From Pseudomonadota bacterium (GTDB taxonomy: Bacteria; UBA10199; 2-02-FULL-44-16; JAAZCA01): a stretch of 52,560 bases of DNA. A model generated the notes under the pieces. That model worked only from the letters and a program-made list of their open reading frames with translations, was not told the DNA's origin and ran no database searches. Positions 25,801 to 33,246 of the stretch are shown here, one piece after another (the first letter of the stretch is position 1; the number at the start of each line of letters is the position of its first letter). Where the stretch lies: the NCBI GenBank assembly GCA_016927275.1, contig JAFGMW010000094.1, positions 1-52,560 on the forward strand, given 5' to 3'. The position numbers and the translations under genes were made by a program.

Positions 25801-26620
25801 CGCGGAGCGCCTGTTGCCACGGGATTTCGCTTTCCTGCTCCAGCGGCCCATGAGCGCCCTCCGCTCGACTTTGAGCAAGCGCCTTTTGCTCTTCGGCATA
25901 TCTCTCTCCCAGAGTCTTGAACTCGGCAAGCATCTCATCGCAGCGCTTCTCCAGGGTCGCGATGTCCGGATTCGCGGCGTCGGACGTATAGCCGGCTATG
26001 TTCTTGGCCTTGAGTATTTTGGCCTTCACCAGGTCCAGTTCGGTATAGCCGCCTGCAGGTGGATTTTTCAGGAAATAGTCGAGTCTGTGCACGTTCTCCG
26101 CAGCGAACTTAGAGTCAGACAGGTTCGACGATTCGAGGACTGCCTCGGTGACCAGTATGGCGCCGTCGTTTATGTGCTGGTAAAGCGGCGTGGAAAAAGG
26201 GGCAGCGTCGATAGCGGTGTGAAGCTCGTACAGGGCCAGACGGTAGCTGCGAGCTGCGGCATCGAACTCAAAATCGTTTCGGGCTTTTCTCGCGCTGTCG
26301 ATAAGATCCCGGACCTGCTCCATTCGGGCTTTCATCTCCCGGGAAAGCCGGACGCTTTCGGCAAATCGCTGCCCGGCTGTGATCTTTGAGGCGCCGAACC
26401 GCCTTTCAAATCGCGTCCTGAAAGACATCTCCACCGGATCAAACGAATCGTCTGTGACGGAGCTTGTGCGGGCCATCCTTGCGGGGGAACTCCGGGCGAG
26501 GTCTTCAAGTGAGCGCGCGTACGGGCAGTTCGCGGCGATCGACCCCGGTGAAATGAAAAATGCAGGCGATGCAGCCGTATTCACCGGCAGGATGCTTTGA
26601 GCTGTTATCGGCCTGTGCAT
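22874..26620 (-). CDS. Giant multi-pass membrane protein, paralog 2 (unknown family)
   Basis: A 1248-aa protein; ATG at 26620 has AGGAGG five bases upstream. Residues 1-350 are mostly helical and soluble (TPR-like heptads; FDAAARSYRLALYELHTAID). The middle, about 360-900, has some eight to ten hydrophobic segments (GLVAGSLIDAILSG, FVAFLYFLLLFVPK, VLFSFLAIPAAAFLGTAVS, FMTMGFLMITLLMSGVLKG). The last 350 are soluble, very charged, with a KKPKKFKEKKKKGRDNR stretch and acidic tail. It shares the order LGWDTN, ATATW, WERD, LLWPA and SHGRQ with the upstream protein at 26657-29857, so they arose by duplication. I recognise no known family. No enzyme motif is visible. Confidence 0.8.
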   Translation of the reverse strand: MHRPITAQSILPVNTAASPAFFISPGSIAANCPYARSLEDLARSSPARMARTSSVTDDSFDPVEMSFRTRFERRFGASKITAGQRFAESVRLSREMKARMEQVRDLIDSARKARNDFEFDAAARSYRLALYELHTAIDAAPFSTPLYQHINDGAILVTEAVLESSNLSDSKFAAENVHRLDYFLKNPPAGGYTELDLVKAKILKAKNIAGYTSDAANPDIATLEKRCDEMLAEFKTLGERYAEEQKALAQSRAEGAHGPLEQESEIPWQQALRDEGVAVDDEIKELHLFAGISCIELMSRLFFYAHHRQDNAAVMKHIGSIGELLNDIQAIHVPEGIDKIIAKFASHTDAKRIEEYLNRYRNLVASYRSAATRLFLGTGYLISALPFSRIATSAPFEMTSGAREVLKHPALNDFSDGMRIYDDEELGDLGKKVSLLSGLICRSVEAVRNAGSEGLVDSLKAGATGLVAGSLIDAILSGFEWPGIVVGSGTAAAVYLINMLKRGWETEQAKTAFKYGLPKRDAVDYIDDASKLILMFEKSALWLVPMLIISNGPDIGTSFVDTACAFIEGYGNIIKNIPGWMSSLHSSLVEPLSIQNLQDNVQSIGHVLSMESGQLPTYLMTKLLNADWLEMVKDAMRHPSFVAFLYFLLLFVPKINRATTKTWWPVLFSFLAIPAAAFLGTAVSNAQIPADASLLNAMQPEGMDPWLDRVIRSCIFYGGALMLLLNSGLAKVDRTLGPRVFHSLTSQLGIFAGHDPVGAENLWSLFKQSVISLFKALDPRKVDYNLAFLMIMVNALTSPLGKVIQSNLDDPKNIALLFTRGIFMTMGFLMITLLMSGVLKGKIPLVERMKQAWEDSGKAGYPIHRAGLEVLLSGLGAIFTSSYSSNRIFRSFIYDPLGSSLRYYLGWDTNEGVAAMELVNNIGGNGSATATWNEISGTSWERDPILQDMSDVEVKIYGITQKVKDGEMTAEEGNKEISEKLDALRDKLKISGQSMHLGHLFMDHAEASDLLWPARSCTRAFSPPVFPHIVNTYFYQNIYQIIMDDYDDLLDGKAIDEVEEGRRVKWEIENEERIARSKKPKKFKEKKKKGRDNRKLTEGELDVLFHLIRMDAPSADNSAHLKPLLEVLVLARGSERFGGMISDFLKYNSWILQLLDIDPNEVEKRAGITDESGMRHPMRRVVIKRVRRALKTSFAAYEKRIKSHGRQPDFDIVFNEIFNIDPVDFSVPETEEQPDADVADEANSNEHS

Positions 26621-26656
26621 TTATTCCTCCTGACCGATGTCGCATCAGAACAGGAA

Positions 26657-29600
26657 CTATGCTCCCGTTTTTCCCATCACCTCGCTGTCGGCCAGAAAGA
26701 GGCCTTCGAACTGCACCTTCAGGAGCCCCTGTCTGCCGTGGCTTGCCACCCTCTGCTCGTATTTGTCGAATCGCTTCCTGACGCGGTTCTTGAACGCCCT
26801 CCTGGAGAGCCTCCTGAGCCTTTCGTTGTACGGCTTGTATTTTTCCAGGTTCACGTTCATAACCTCGGCTATCCATTGGTTCTCTTCGAAAAAAATCTGC
26901 AGACTCTTTCCGAACCGCCTGCTGTTCCTGGAGAGGGCGAGCGTCTTGACTATCGGCCTCATCGCCTCGTATCGGTTCGGGTCCCTGGCCTGATGCTCGA
27001 CGAAGTCGAGAAGCGATCCCAGATCCTTTGCGGTGAGCTCCTTGTCTTTGGCATCCATCAGGAGATCATGGAGGCTAGCGTAGAAGTCGACGTTGGGCAT
27101 CTGAGGATAGGAGGGTTGCCTGAACGATCTGCTGACCGCGTAAACGGGCCACAGCCTGTCCGAAAGAGACTTGTGGGCCATGAAGGGGTGGAGGACGTGA
27201 GTAACCTGTCCCGCCTTGCTGAAAAAGGCGTACATCTCATTCATCGCATCGTCCCGGTTCTGCACCTCTTCCTCGCGCTTCGCTTCCCTGCCGGCGGCTG
27301 CGGCGAGATCTAGGCCGGAAGTCAGATTGCCGATGTTGCGGACGATGGCCTCCCTCTCCCACACCGTGGCCGAAGACTCGGGCCATGTGGATGTGGCCAT
27401 GGCGTTCCCAGACAAGAAGCTCATCGACGAGTCTATCAGCTGTCCGCTGTTGGTGTCCCAGCCGAGGAGCGCCCGGAGCGATGCCGCCGGAAGATCCATC
27501 GTGAACTTTCTCAGGAGCCTGTTTTTGACATAGGGGACCCTGAACGAGTCGAGATATCCCATTCCCATTTCCAGCAGGCCTCGCGGGACCGAAAGACCCC
27601 TGGAGTCCTGCCACGACTCCCTGATCCTGGACCTCAGGGGAATGAAGCCGTTGAGGAGTCCTCCCACGGTTAGGGTCACTGGGATCAATCCCAGCGAGAT
27701 CGCCACCCCCTGCACGAGGCACTCGGCGACGCTATCGGCCCGTACGACACCCTGAGCCAGCCCCCCGATCGGCGACATGATGCCGGCTCCGACCACGGCC
27801 GCGGTCAAAGGCAACATGTAGATGTGCGGGTTTCTGGACGGGTTCATGGCGGAAACAGTCGCTAGGAGCGGATTCCTGGCCGGTGAGGAACGCCTCAAGG
27901 GGACGAGGCCGGCGGTCAACTGCATCATGAGCATGCCGCCCGCGATGATCGATGCCCGTTGTATCCTGTCAGCATATAGGTAGCTGTCGAATTTGTCGGG
28001 AAAAGACCCGGCATTTTGGCCGAGGATGTGCATGCCGATCTCCGCCGAGAGCATCAGCCCCCCCGGCAGGAAGACAGCGGTGAATCCGGAGAGGCTGCGC
28101 CGCAGGGATGGAAAGATGAGGTTGGCGGAGAGGAATGCCGCCGTGGCCTTCAGATAGGTGCCGTAGGCCAGATCAAGCGCGCAGTCCGGTGGCATGCCCG
28201 CGACCGACGCCGTCGCGTCGGCCAGAAACATCGAGGCGCCGGGCACGAACAGCAGCGACAGCCTTCCCAGTGATTCCCGCAGCTCTTTGCTGAGCGCGCT
28301 CGACGCCGCCAGCGCAGCGGACGCCGATATGAGGGTTTGATAGGCGGTCTGCAGAGCCTGTTCAGGCGTGATCGAATTCAGGGCATTCAGCGACTGGCCG
28401 GCGATGGAATGGAACCCGTCTGCTGCCATCGCTCCCAGCTGGGAGTATGCGGTGACGATCGCCTGTATTGTATCGCCGAATGTATGGATGCTTTCCGGCC
28501 CCGAGTTCAGCACAGCAGCAGGCAGCAACCATGTGGCCGCGTTGAGGCCGCCCCAGAGGATGAGGCGCGAGGCGTCCAGCGCAGACTCGGGGGCGGTCCT
28601 GTCGAATATCCCGGTCTTTGCGGCGTATCTGGCCTCCAGGGAGTTCCAGCCGTTCCTGAACCGGTTGATGCTGGTCAACAGGGCGGCGCCTGCGACGGCG
28701 GCCGCCACGGTCGATTCGCCTCCCATGCCGAAGAGCGCCGATGCGCCGAATCCGGCCGCCAGGCCGAAGAGGCCCGCGAAGATAGATTCCTTTATGCCCT
28801 TCGAGTGGGCGAGCGCCAGGGCGGCCTGGAGCCTCTTCATGTAGGAACCCTTGCTGGAGCGGAACTTGACCTCAGAGGGGGACAGGACCCTTGAGCTGTC
28901 GATGAACGGTTCGAACATGGGGTCGGTCAGCACCCTCCTCGTGCCCGCGGTGCAGGCGAACTGCCGTGTGGTCAGGGTGCGCGCACTCCGCAGCGAGGGG
29001 CCCCACAGCCCCAGCCTGGCAAGGAGGATGGCCGAATCCGCTATGTAGCTCGCGATCGCTTCGTTGCGGTCGTCGGTGAGGTGATCTGAGAGCACATCCT
29101 TTATCGTCTCCCTCTGTCGCTCTATGAGCAGGTTGCGCTCGTGGAAGTCGCGCCGGTTGTGCGCCATTGCGATCGAGCGCGCCAGAAGCTCAACGGACAG
29201 GAGCCCGGCGTAGAAGGAGGTATCGGGATCGTCGCCTGCGCCCGCATCTGAGCGGACGCGCTGGACCATCTCGTACGCCTCCTTGAGGAGGGCGCCCTTG
29301 GGCTGGCCTGCGGACATGGTGTGCTGCATGATCTTGTACGCCTTGATCATTGTGGCGCGCGCAATGTCCGAGAGGGTGCCCTCCGATTCCCTGATCTCCT
29401 CGATGAATCGGGTGAGGCGGTTGAGCATCTCCGGGACCTCTTCGGGACCCGAGAGGACCGCGGTCTCGAAGAGCGCCTCCTTGAAGAGGCCGTCGCCTGA
29501 CGGGATGTGGCGGTAGAGAGGGGCGTCGTCCTTGAGGTGCTCGAATGGGCTCTCCAGGGCGATGAGCGTTTCCCGGTAGTTCCGAAACGCATCCTCGAGA

Positions 29601-29857
29601 TTGCCCGAGCTTCGGGCCTGGCGGGCCTGCTCGAACCTCTTCTTCATGAGGGCGAGCTCGAACCTCGGAGCTTCGGAGATCCCCGCAATCCTCATCTCGA
29701 GCCTGCGGGCGTGGACGTCTTCGGAGGGGATGGCGAACGCGTCGCGAACCATGTCGCCCGATGAGAAGGTGGTATGTGCTGAGGGGACAGGGATGTTCCC
29801 GCGCGTGGTGAACACGGCGGAAAAGACAGGAGGGACGAATCTGACAGGAAGGGACAT
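26657..29857 (-). CDS. Giant multi-pass membrane protein, paralog 1 (unknown family)
   Basis: A 1066-aa protein with a GGGAGGA ribosome site. N-terminal residues 1-320 are soluble and helical (RFELALMKKRFEQARQARSSG, EDAFRNYRETLIALESPFE matches the paralog's FDAAARSYRLALYELHTAI). The middle has multiple hydrophobic segments rich in Ala/Gly (SIFAGLFGLAAGFGASALFG, STVAAAVAGAALLTSI, AAFLSANLIFPSLRRSLSGF). The C-terminal part carries LGWDTN, ATSTW, WERE, LWPVYA and YEQRVASHGRQ. It starts the two-gene unit; the second gene begins 36 bases after its stop. N-terminal residues MSLPVRFVPPVFSAVFTTRG are not a classical signal. Function unknown. Confidence 0.8.
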   Translation of the reverse strand: MSLPVRFVPPVFSAVFTTRGNIPVPSAHTTFSSGDMVRDAFAIPSEDVHARRLEMRIAGISEAPRFELALMKKRFEQARQARSSGNLEDAFRNYRETLIALESPFEHLKDDAPLYRHIPSGDGLFKEALFETAVLSGPEEVPEMLNRLTRFIEEIRESEGTLSDIARATMIKAYKIMQHTMSAGQPKGALLKEAYEMVQRVRSDAGAGDDPDTSFYAGLLSVELLARSIAMAHNRRDFHERNLLIERQRETIKDVLSDHLTDDRNEAIASYIADSAILLARLGLWGPSLRSARTLTTRQFACTAGTRRVLTDPMFEPFIDSSRVLSPSEVKFRSSKGSYMKRLQAALALAHSKGIKESIFAGLFGLAAGFGASALFGMGGESTVAAAVAGAALLTSINRFRNGWNSLEARYAAKTGIFDRTAPESALDASRLILWGGLNAATWLLPAAVLNSGPESIHTFGDTIQAIVTAYSQLGAMAADGFHSIAGQSLNALNSITPEQALQTAYQTLISASAALAASSALSKELRESLGRLSLLFVPGASMFLADATASVAGMPPDCALDLAYGTYLKATAAFLSANLIFPSLRRSLSGFTAVFLPGGLMLSAEIGMHILGQNAGSFPDKFDSYLYADRIQRASIIAGGMLMMQLTAGLVPLRRSSPARNPLLATVSAMNPSRNPHIYMLPLTAAVVGAGIMSPIGGLAQGVVRADSVAECLVQGVAISLGLIPVTLTVGGLLNGFIPLRSRIRESWQDSRGLSVPRGLLEMGMGYLDSFRVPYVKNRLLRKFTMDLPAASLRALLGWDTNSGQLIDSSMSFLSGNAMATSTWPESSATVWEREAIVRNIGNLTSGLDLAAAAGREAKREEEVQNRDDAMNEMYAFFSKAGQVTHVLHPFMAHKSLSDRLWPVYAVSRSFRQPSYPQMPNVDFYASLHDLLMDAKDKELTAKDLGSLLDFVEHQARDPNRYEAMRPIVKTLALSRNSRRFGKSLQIFFEENQWIAEVMNVNLEKYKPYNERLRRLSRRAFKNRVRKRFDKYEQRVASHGRQGLLKVQFEGLFLADSEVMGKTGA

Positions 29858-29905
29858 TCAATCCTCCCGACACCGCTCCACTCCCCCGTCGTTGAGATAA
29901 CTAAG

Positions 29906-29930
29906 AAAAAAAACAGGCCTCGCGGCCTGT
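29906..29930 (-). terminator. Rho-independent terminator, minus strand
   Basis: ACAGGCC and GGCCTGT (29913-29930) form a seven-pair stem with a TCGC loop. Read on the minus strand it is followed by eight U residues. It ends a minus-strand transcript arriving from above 29950, where only a 25-aa ORF is visible, and insulates the giant-membrane-protein genes from upstream transcription. Confidence 0.75.
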
Positions 29931-29949
29931 CTTTCTGCGTCTCTTGGGA

Positions 29950-30027
29950 TCAGATGAACGTGAAAAAAATCGCTGTCGCGATCCCGATATCAAGCTGGCG
30001 ATACGGTTTCTTCGGTCGAGCCATCAT
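29950..30027 (-). CDS. Possible 25-aa membrane peptide with its own terminator
   Basis: ATG at 30027 has GTGAGGT just upstream and encodes MMARPKKPYRQLDIGIATAI followed by FFTFI and TGA: a basic head and a hydrophobic tail. The stop is 20 bases before a strong terminator, and a palindromic TATAAT lies upstream at 30166-30179. The unit promoter-like element, ribosome site, ORF and terminator is compact. The gap from 29858 to 30268 holds nothing else that looks coding; a non-coding small RNA is the alternative. Confidence 0.35.
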   Translation of the reverse strand: MMARPKKPYRQLDIGIATAIFFTFI

Positions 30028-30165
30028 GTCGACCTCACGGCTTTGCGGCGTGCACAGGTTCCGTAAAGGGTCTGACAGCAGACGCAGCATTTATCGCACT
30101 TTGAAGGCCGAAGTCAAGGACGACACCGCCGGGAAATGACGAATATGCATTTTGAAGAACTTTTT

Positions 30166-30179
30166 CGCATTATAATGCG
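30166..30179. promoter_or_regulatory. Palindromic TATAAT, possible -10 element
   Basis: CGCATTATAATGCG is a perfect 14-base palindrome containing a consensus -10 hexamer on both strands. No consensus -35 hexamer stands 17 bases away on either strand. It lies between the guaA terminator and the 25-aa ORF. Confidence 0.3.
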
Positions 30180-30213
30180 CGGGCGGAGATATTTATTCGA
30201 AGTACATGCAAAA

Positions 30214-30238
30214 GATCCCCCGGCGACGCCGGGGGATC
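30214..30238 (-). terminator. Rho-independent terminator of the GMP synthase gene
   Basis: GATCCCCCGGC and GCCGGGGGATC form a perfect 11-pair stem with a three-base loop, followed by TTTT on the minus strand. It lies 30 bases after the stop of the GMP synthase subunit gene. Confidence 0.85.
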
Positions 30239-30268
30239 CTCTGTCCGTGCATGTGTCGCAGTGCCGCT

Positions 30269-31201
30269 TCAGATGTACTCGACGGTCGCTGGCGGCTTGG
30301 GCGTGAGGTCGTAGAGGCAGCGGTTGACGCCCGGGATGTCGACTATCGCCCTGCAGATCCTCTCGAGCTTCTCCCACGGCAGCCTCGTGGCGGTCGCCTC
30401 CCTCGCGTCCCTGCTCTCAATGCAGCGCACGACGACGATGTCGCCGTACTCGCGCCTTCCGTTGCGTATTCCCGTGGCCTTGTCGGTGAGCAGCGCAGCC
30501 AGGTACTGGAACGCGCCGGTGTCCTTGAGCTCATTCTCCACTATGGTCGTCGCGCGCCTGACCACCGCGAGCCTCTCCTTGGTCACCTCGCCCACGATCC
30601 TGGCCGCGAGCGCCGGCCCCGGGAACGGGATGCGCGCAAACACCGGCTCCGGGAGCCCCAGGGCCTTTCCCACCTCGCGCACCCCGTCCTTGCGCAGCGC
30701 CTTGAGAGGCTCGATCACCCTGTATCCATACTCCCTCTCGGGGTCGATGCCGAGCTGCTCCAGGATGTTGTGCTGGCGCTTGATGCCCGCCACGGTCTCC
30801 TCGATGTCGGTGAGGATGGTCCCGTGCAGCAGGTACTTGGCCCCGCTCTCCTTCACGAGCCTTCCGAACACGTCCTTGTAGAAGGTCGCTGTTATCGCGC
30901 AGCGCTTCTCCTCCGGATCGGTGAGCCCCTTGAGCGCCGCGAGGAACTCCCTGCGGCTGTCCACGAGCCTCACGGGGATGTTCATCTCTGCGAAGGTCTC
31001 GACCACCGCCTGCGGCTCCCCCTCGCGCATGAGCGCGTTGTCGACGAACACGGTCTTGAGGCGGTCGCCCAGCGCCCGGTGCGCGAGCACGGTCAGCACC
31101 GAGGAGTCGACCCCGCCCGAGAGGGCATTGATCGCGACCCCGTCTCCCACATCGTTCCTGATGACGCCTATCTGCTCTTCGATGAATTTCCTGCAGTCCA
31201 T
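30269..31201 (-). CDS. guaAB: GMP synthase ATP-pyrophosphatase subunit (stand-alone GuaA C-terminal part)
   Basis: A 310-aa protein starting at MDCRKFIEEQIG, equal to the ATP-PPase and dimerisation parts of GuaA without the class-I glutaminase domain. The PP-loop SGGVDSS is at residues 28-34; RIPFPGPALAARIVGEVT and the C-terminal DLTPKPPATVEYI-type ending are diagnostic for GMP synthase. It adenylates XMP and aminates it to GMP, in complex with a separate glutaminase subunit in organisms with the two-subunit (archaeal-like) type. No such subunit is in the window. GGAGGG precedes the ATG. A strong terminator follows. Confidence 0.9.
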   Translation of the reverse strand: MDCRKFIEEQIGVIRNDVGDGVAINALSGGVDSSVLTVLAHRALGDRLKTVFVDNALMREGEPQAVVETFAEMNIPVRLVDSRREFLAALKGLTDPEEKRCAITATFYKDVFGRLVKESGAKYLLHGTILTDIEETVAGIKRQHNILEQLGIDPEREYGYRVIEPLKALRKDGVREVGKALGLPEPVFARIPFPGPALAARIVGEVTKERLAVVRRATTIVENELKDTGAFQYLAALLTDKATGIRNGRREYGDIVVVRCIESRDAREATATRLPWEKLERICRAIVDIPGVNRCLYDLTPKPPATVEYI

Positions 31202-31265
31202 AGCTTCCCTCCATGGTGTGGATTACGATTATCGGCGTATATCGTTCACAGGGGCGCGCCGATGT

Positions 31266-31285
31266 AAAGGAGGTGATTGGCCGCA
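31266..31285. other. Sequence resembling the 3' end of 16S rRNA (minus strand)
   Basis: The plus strand AAAGGAGGTGATTGGCCGCA is close to the reverse complement of the 16S rRNA tail (GCGGCTGGATCACCTCCTTT), differing by one deletion and two mismatches. It lies between two minus-strand genes. It may be chance or a decoy-like element. Confidence 0.3.
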
Positions 31286-31327
31286 ATAATCTCTTGATAA
31301 TCAACGGGAATACTGAGATGCGGACCG

Positions 31328-32218
31328 CTAGGTCACCTTTGCGGAGCGCATCTCCTCTCGTTCCTCAGTGGTGGGCGCTGTGAACATGATCCCTATGCCG
31401 CTGCCCACGACCAGGGCCGCGCCCATGGCCGACCACAGGTCGGGGACCTCGCTGAAGAGCAGAAGGCCCAGGAAGTAGGCGGCGATCACCGATGCGTAGC
31501 TGAACGGCGCGATCGTGGAGGCGTTCCCGAGCTTGTACGCGTGCACCATCAGTATCTGCCCGAACGTCAGCGCGACCCCTATGAAGGCGATCAACCCCCA
31601 CTGCTCGAGCGTCGGCGCCTTGAATCGGCTGAACGCGAACGGCGCCGAGCAGAGCGCGGTGAACCCCGTGAAGTAGAGGGTGATGACGAGCGAGGAGTCG
31701 GAGGCTGCCATCCTGCGCACGCACAGCATCGCCAGCGCGCCGAGGAAACCGGCCATGAGTGCGTAGGCGGCCGCCCCCTCGAAGAGCGAGGTGTCGGGCT
31801 TGAGGATGAGGCCGATCCCCCCGAATGCGACGACCACGAGCGCGAGCTTGCCGAGGGAAAACCTCTCGCCCAGGAACGCTGGCGCGAGCAGGGCCACGAA
31901 GATGGGCAGGGTGTTGAAGAGGGTGGAGGCGTCTCCGATCTTCATCTTTGTCATGGAGTAGAAGGACAGGGCCATGGCCACGAAGCCGAACAGGGCGCGC
32001 AAAAACAGCGCCGTGTGGTTTTGGCCCCTGAGGCTCATGCCCCTCAGCTTCATGTACGACGTTATTATGATGACGGAGGCCAGCCCCCTGAAGAACACGA
32101 GCTCCATAACGGGAAGGGATCTGCCCAGGGTTTTGATCACCGCCCAGCTCGCGGCGAAGAGCAGCTGCGCCGAGACCATCCAGAGGATGCCGCACGCTGC
32201 GGTCCGGCATCTTCTCAT
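31328..32218 (-). CDS. EamA/DMT-family transporter
   Basis: A 296-aa inner-membrane protein with about ten hydrophobic helices in two repeats, typical of the drug/metabolite transporter superfamily. Landmarks are LLFAASWAVIKTLGRSLP, ELVFFRGLASVIII, FLGERFSLGKLALVVVAFGGI and, in the second half, GQILMVHAYKLGNASTIAPF and LLFSEVPDLWSAMGAALVVGSG. Substrates of such proteins range from amino acids to nucleosides and cannot be told by sequence. Its ATG overlaps the stop of the upstream peptidase gene by four bases, so the two are co-translated. Confidence 0.9.
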   Translation of the reverse strand: MRRCRTAACGILWMVSAQLLFAASWAVIKTLGRSLPVMELVFFRGLASVIIITSYMKLRGMSLRGQNHTALFLRALFGFVAMALSFYSMTKMKIGDASTLFNTLPIFVALLAPAFLGERFSLGKLALVVVAFGGIGLILKPDTSLFEGAAAYALMAGFLGALAMLCVRRMAASDSSLVITLYFTGFTALCSAPFAFSRFKAPTLEQWGLIAFIGVALTFGQILMVHAYKLGNASTIAPFSYASVIAAYFLGLLLFSEVPDLWSAMGAALVVGSGIGIMFTAPTTEEREEMRSAKVT

Positions 32219-33144
32219 CTTGCCCTCACCTCGAATTCGGGGCTCGCGACCTCGGAGGGCATCCCTTCGTAGTCGTTGTCGCAGAACGAAGCGACCGCGC
32301 GGTAGCGGCCAGGCCCCAGCCGCTCAGGGAGGGGCCATCCGATCCCGGCCATGTCCCTCACCGAGGCCATGCTGACGCAGGGTTTGCCCTCGGCCGCTAT
32401 CGCAGGGGAGAACTCCTCCGCCTTTTTCCATCGCCCCTTTTTGTCCTGCGCCTCGAGCCTCATCTCTGGCCTGAGGCCTATGGGGAACGCGGTCATGCGG
32501 ATGAATCGGAGCTCGATCTGCTCGCCCGGAAGGTAGATGTCGCGGTCCGCGACCAGGCCTATGAGCCTGTTGTTGAGGGAGGCGTCGGTGTCCACGCCGG
32601 AGGATGTCTCGTCCCAGAAGCGGGCAGGCCCCACGTCGACGTGTACGTTCCTGCCGTGGTAGTAGCCGGCCCCACCCAGGCCATCGTCCCTGATCGCCTC
32701 CCAGATGCACTTGGATGGCACCCCCTTGATCCAGAGGTCCGCAGCCATGCCGTACTGGTGGAGGCTCGCCCTCGCCGCGAGCGCCACCCTGTCCCTCAGG
32801 CGCGTGTTGTGCTCAGGGCTCCGGAAGCCGGACGTTATGGTGACGAGCGCGTTCGGGTCGAAGCGGTCCTGCAGGTAATCTATGAACTCGATGAGCCTCG
32901 GCGACACGCCGAGGACCGGGTCGCCCCAGCGGGCGGAGAAGATCGCGTTTATCCTCCTCATCGCATCTTCCGAGTATGTGCCGTCGGGGTTGCGGTATCT
33001 GCCGTGGAATGCGGCGGGCCCCTTGCCGGAGGCGAGGCTGAGCTTGCCGTCGCCGTGCAGGAAGTAGCGCGACTGGATTTGAGCGGCCGCGGCCGCGGTC
33101 GAGAGCGAAAGGGACAGGCAGATGGCGACGGCGCTCTTTCTCAT
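32215..33144 (-). CDS. Secreted M15-like / YcbK-type (DUF882) peptidase
   Basis: A 309-aa protein with a signal peptide (MRKSAVAICLSLSLSTAAAA). The catalytic-like region contains TSGFRSPEHNTRLR, ASLHQYGMAADLWI and GAGYYHGRNVHVDVG. The His...Asp...His arrangement is the M15/DUF882 zinc site of DD-carboxypeptidase-like enzymes that act on peptidoglycan cross-links. The C-terminal 110 residues form an extra domain (IYLPGEQIELRFIRM to PEFEVRAR), Ig-like in look. ATG at 33144 has GGAGG upstream. It is the first gene of a two-gene unit with the EamA transporter and divergent from the AI-2E-like permease. Confidence 0.85.
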   Translation of the reverse strand: MRKSAVAICLSLSLSTAAAAAQIQSRYFLHGDGKLSLASGKGPAAFHGRYRNPDGTYSEDAMRRINAIFSARWGDPVLGVSPRLIEFIDYLQDRFDPNALVTITSGFRSPEHNTRLRDRVALAARASLHQYGMAADLWIKGVPSKCIWEAIRDDGLGGAGYYHGRNVHVDVGPARFWDETSSGVDTDASLNNRLIGLVADRDIYLPGEQIELRFIRMTAFPIGLRPEMRLEAQDKKGRWKKAEEFSPAIAAEGKPCVSMASVRDMAGIGWPLPERLGPGRYRAVASFCDNDYEGMPSEVASPEFEVRAR

Positions 33145-33246
33145 CTTTCCTCCGGGAGCCGGATTTATGGGACGTTTCGGCCCGCATGTCAAACCCTCGA
33201 CTTGGCCGCACGTGCTGTGCTATTTTGCCGCTGAAAAGGGGGAGCT

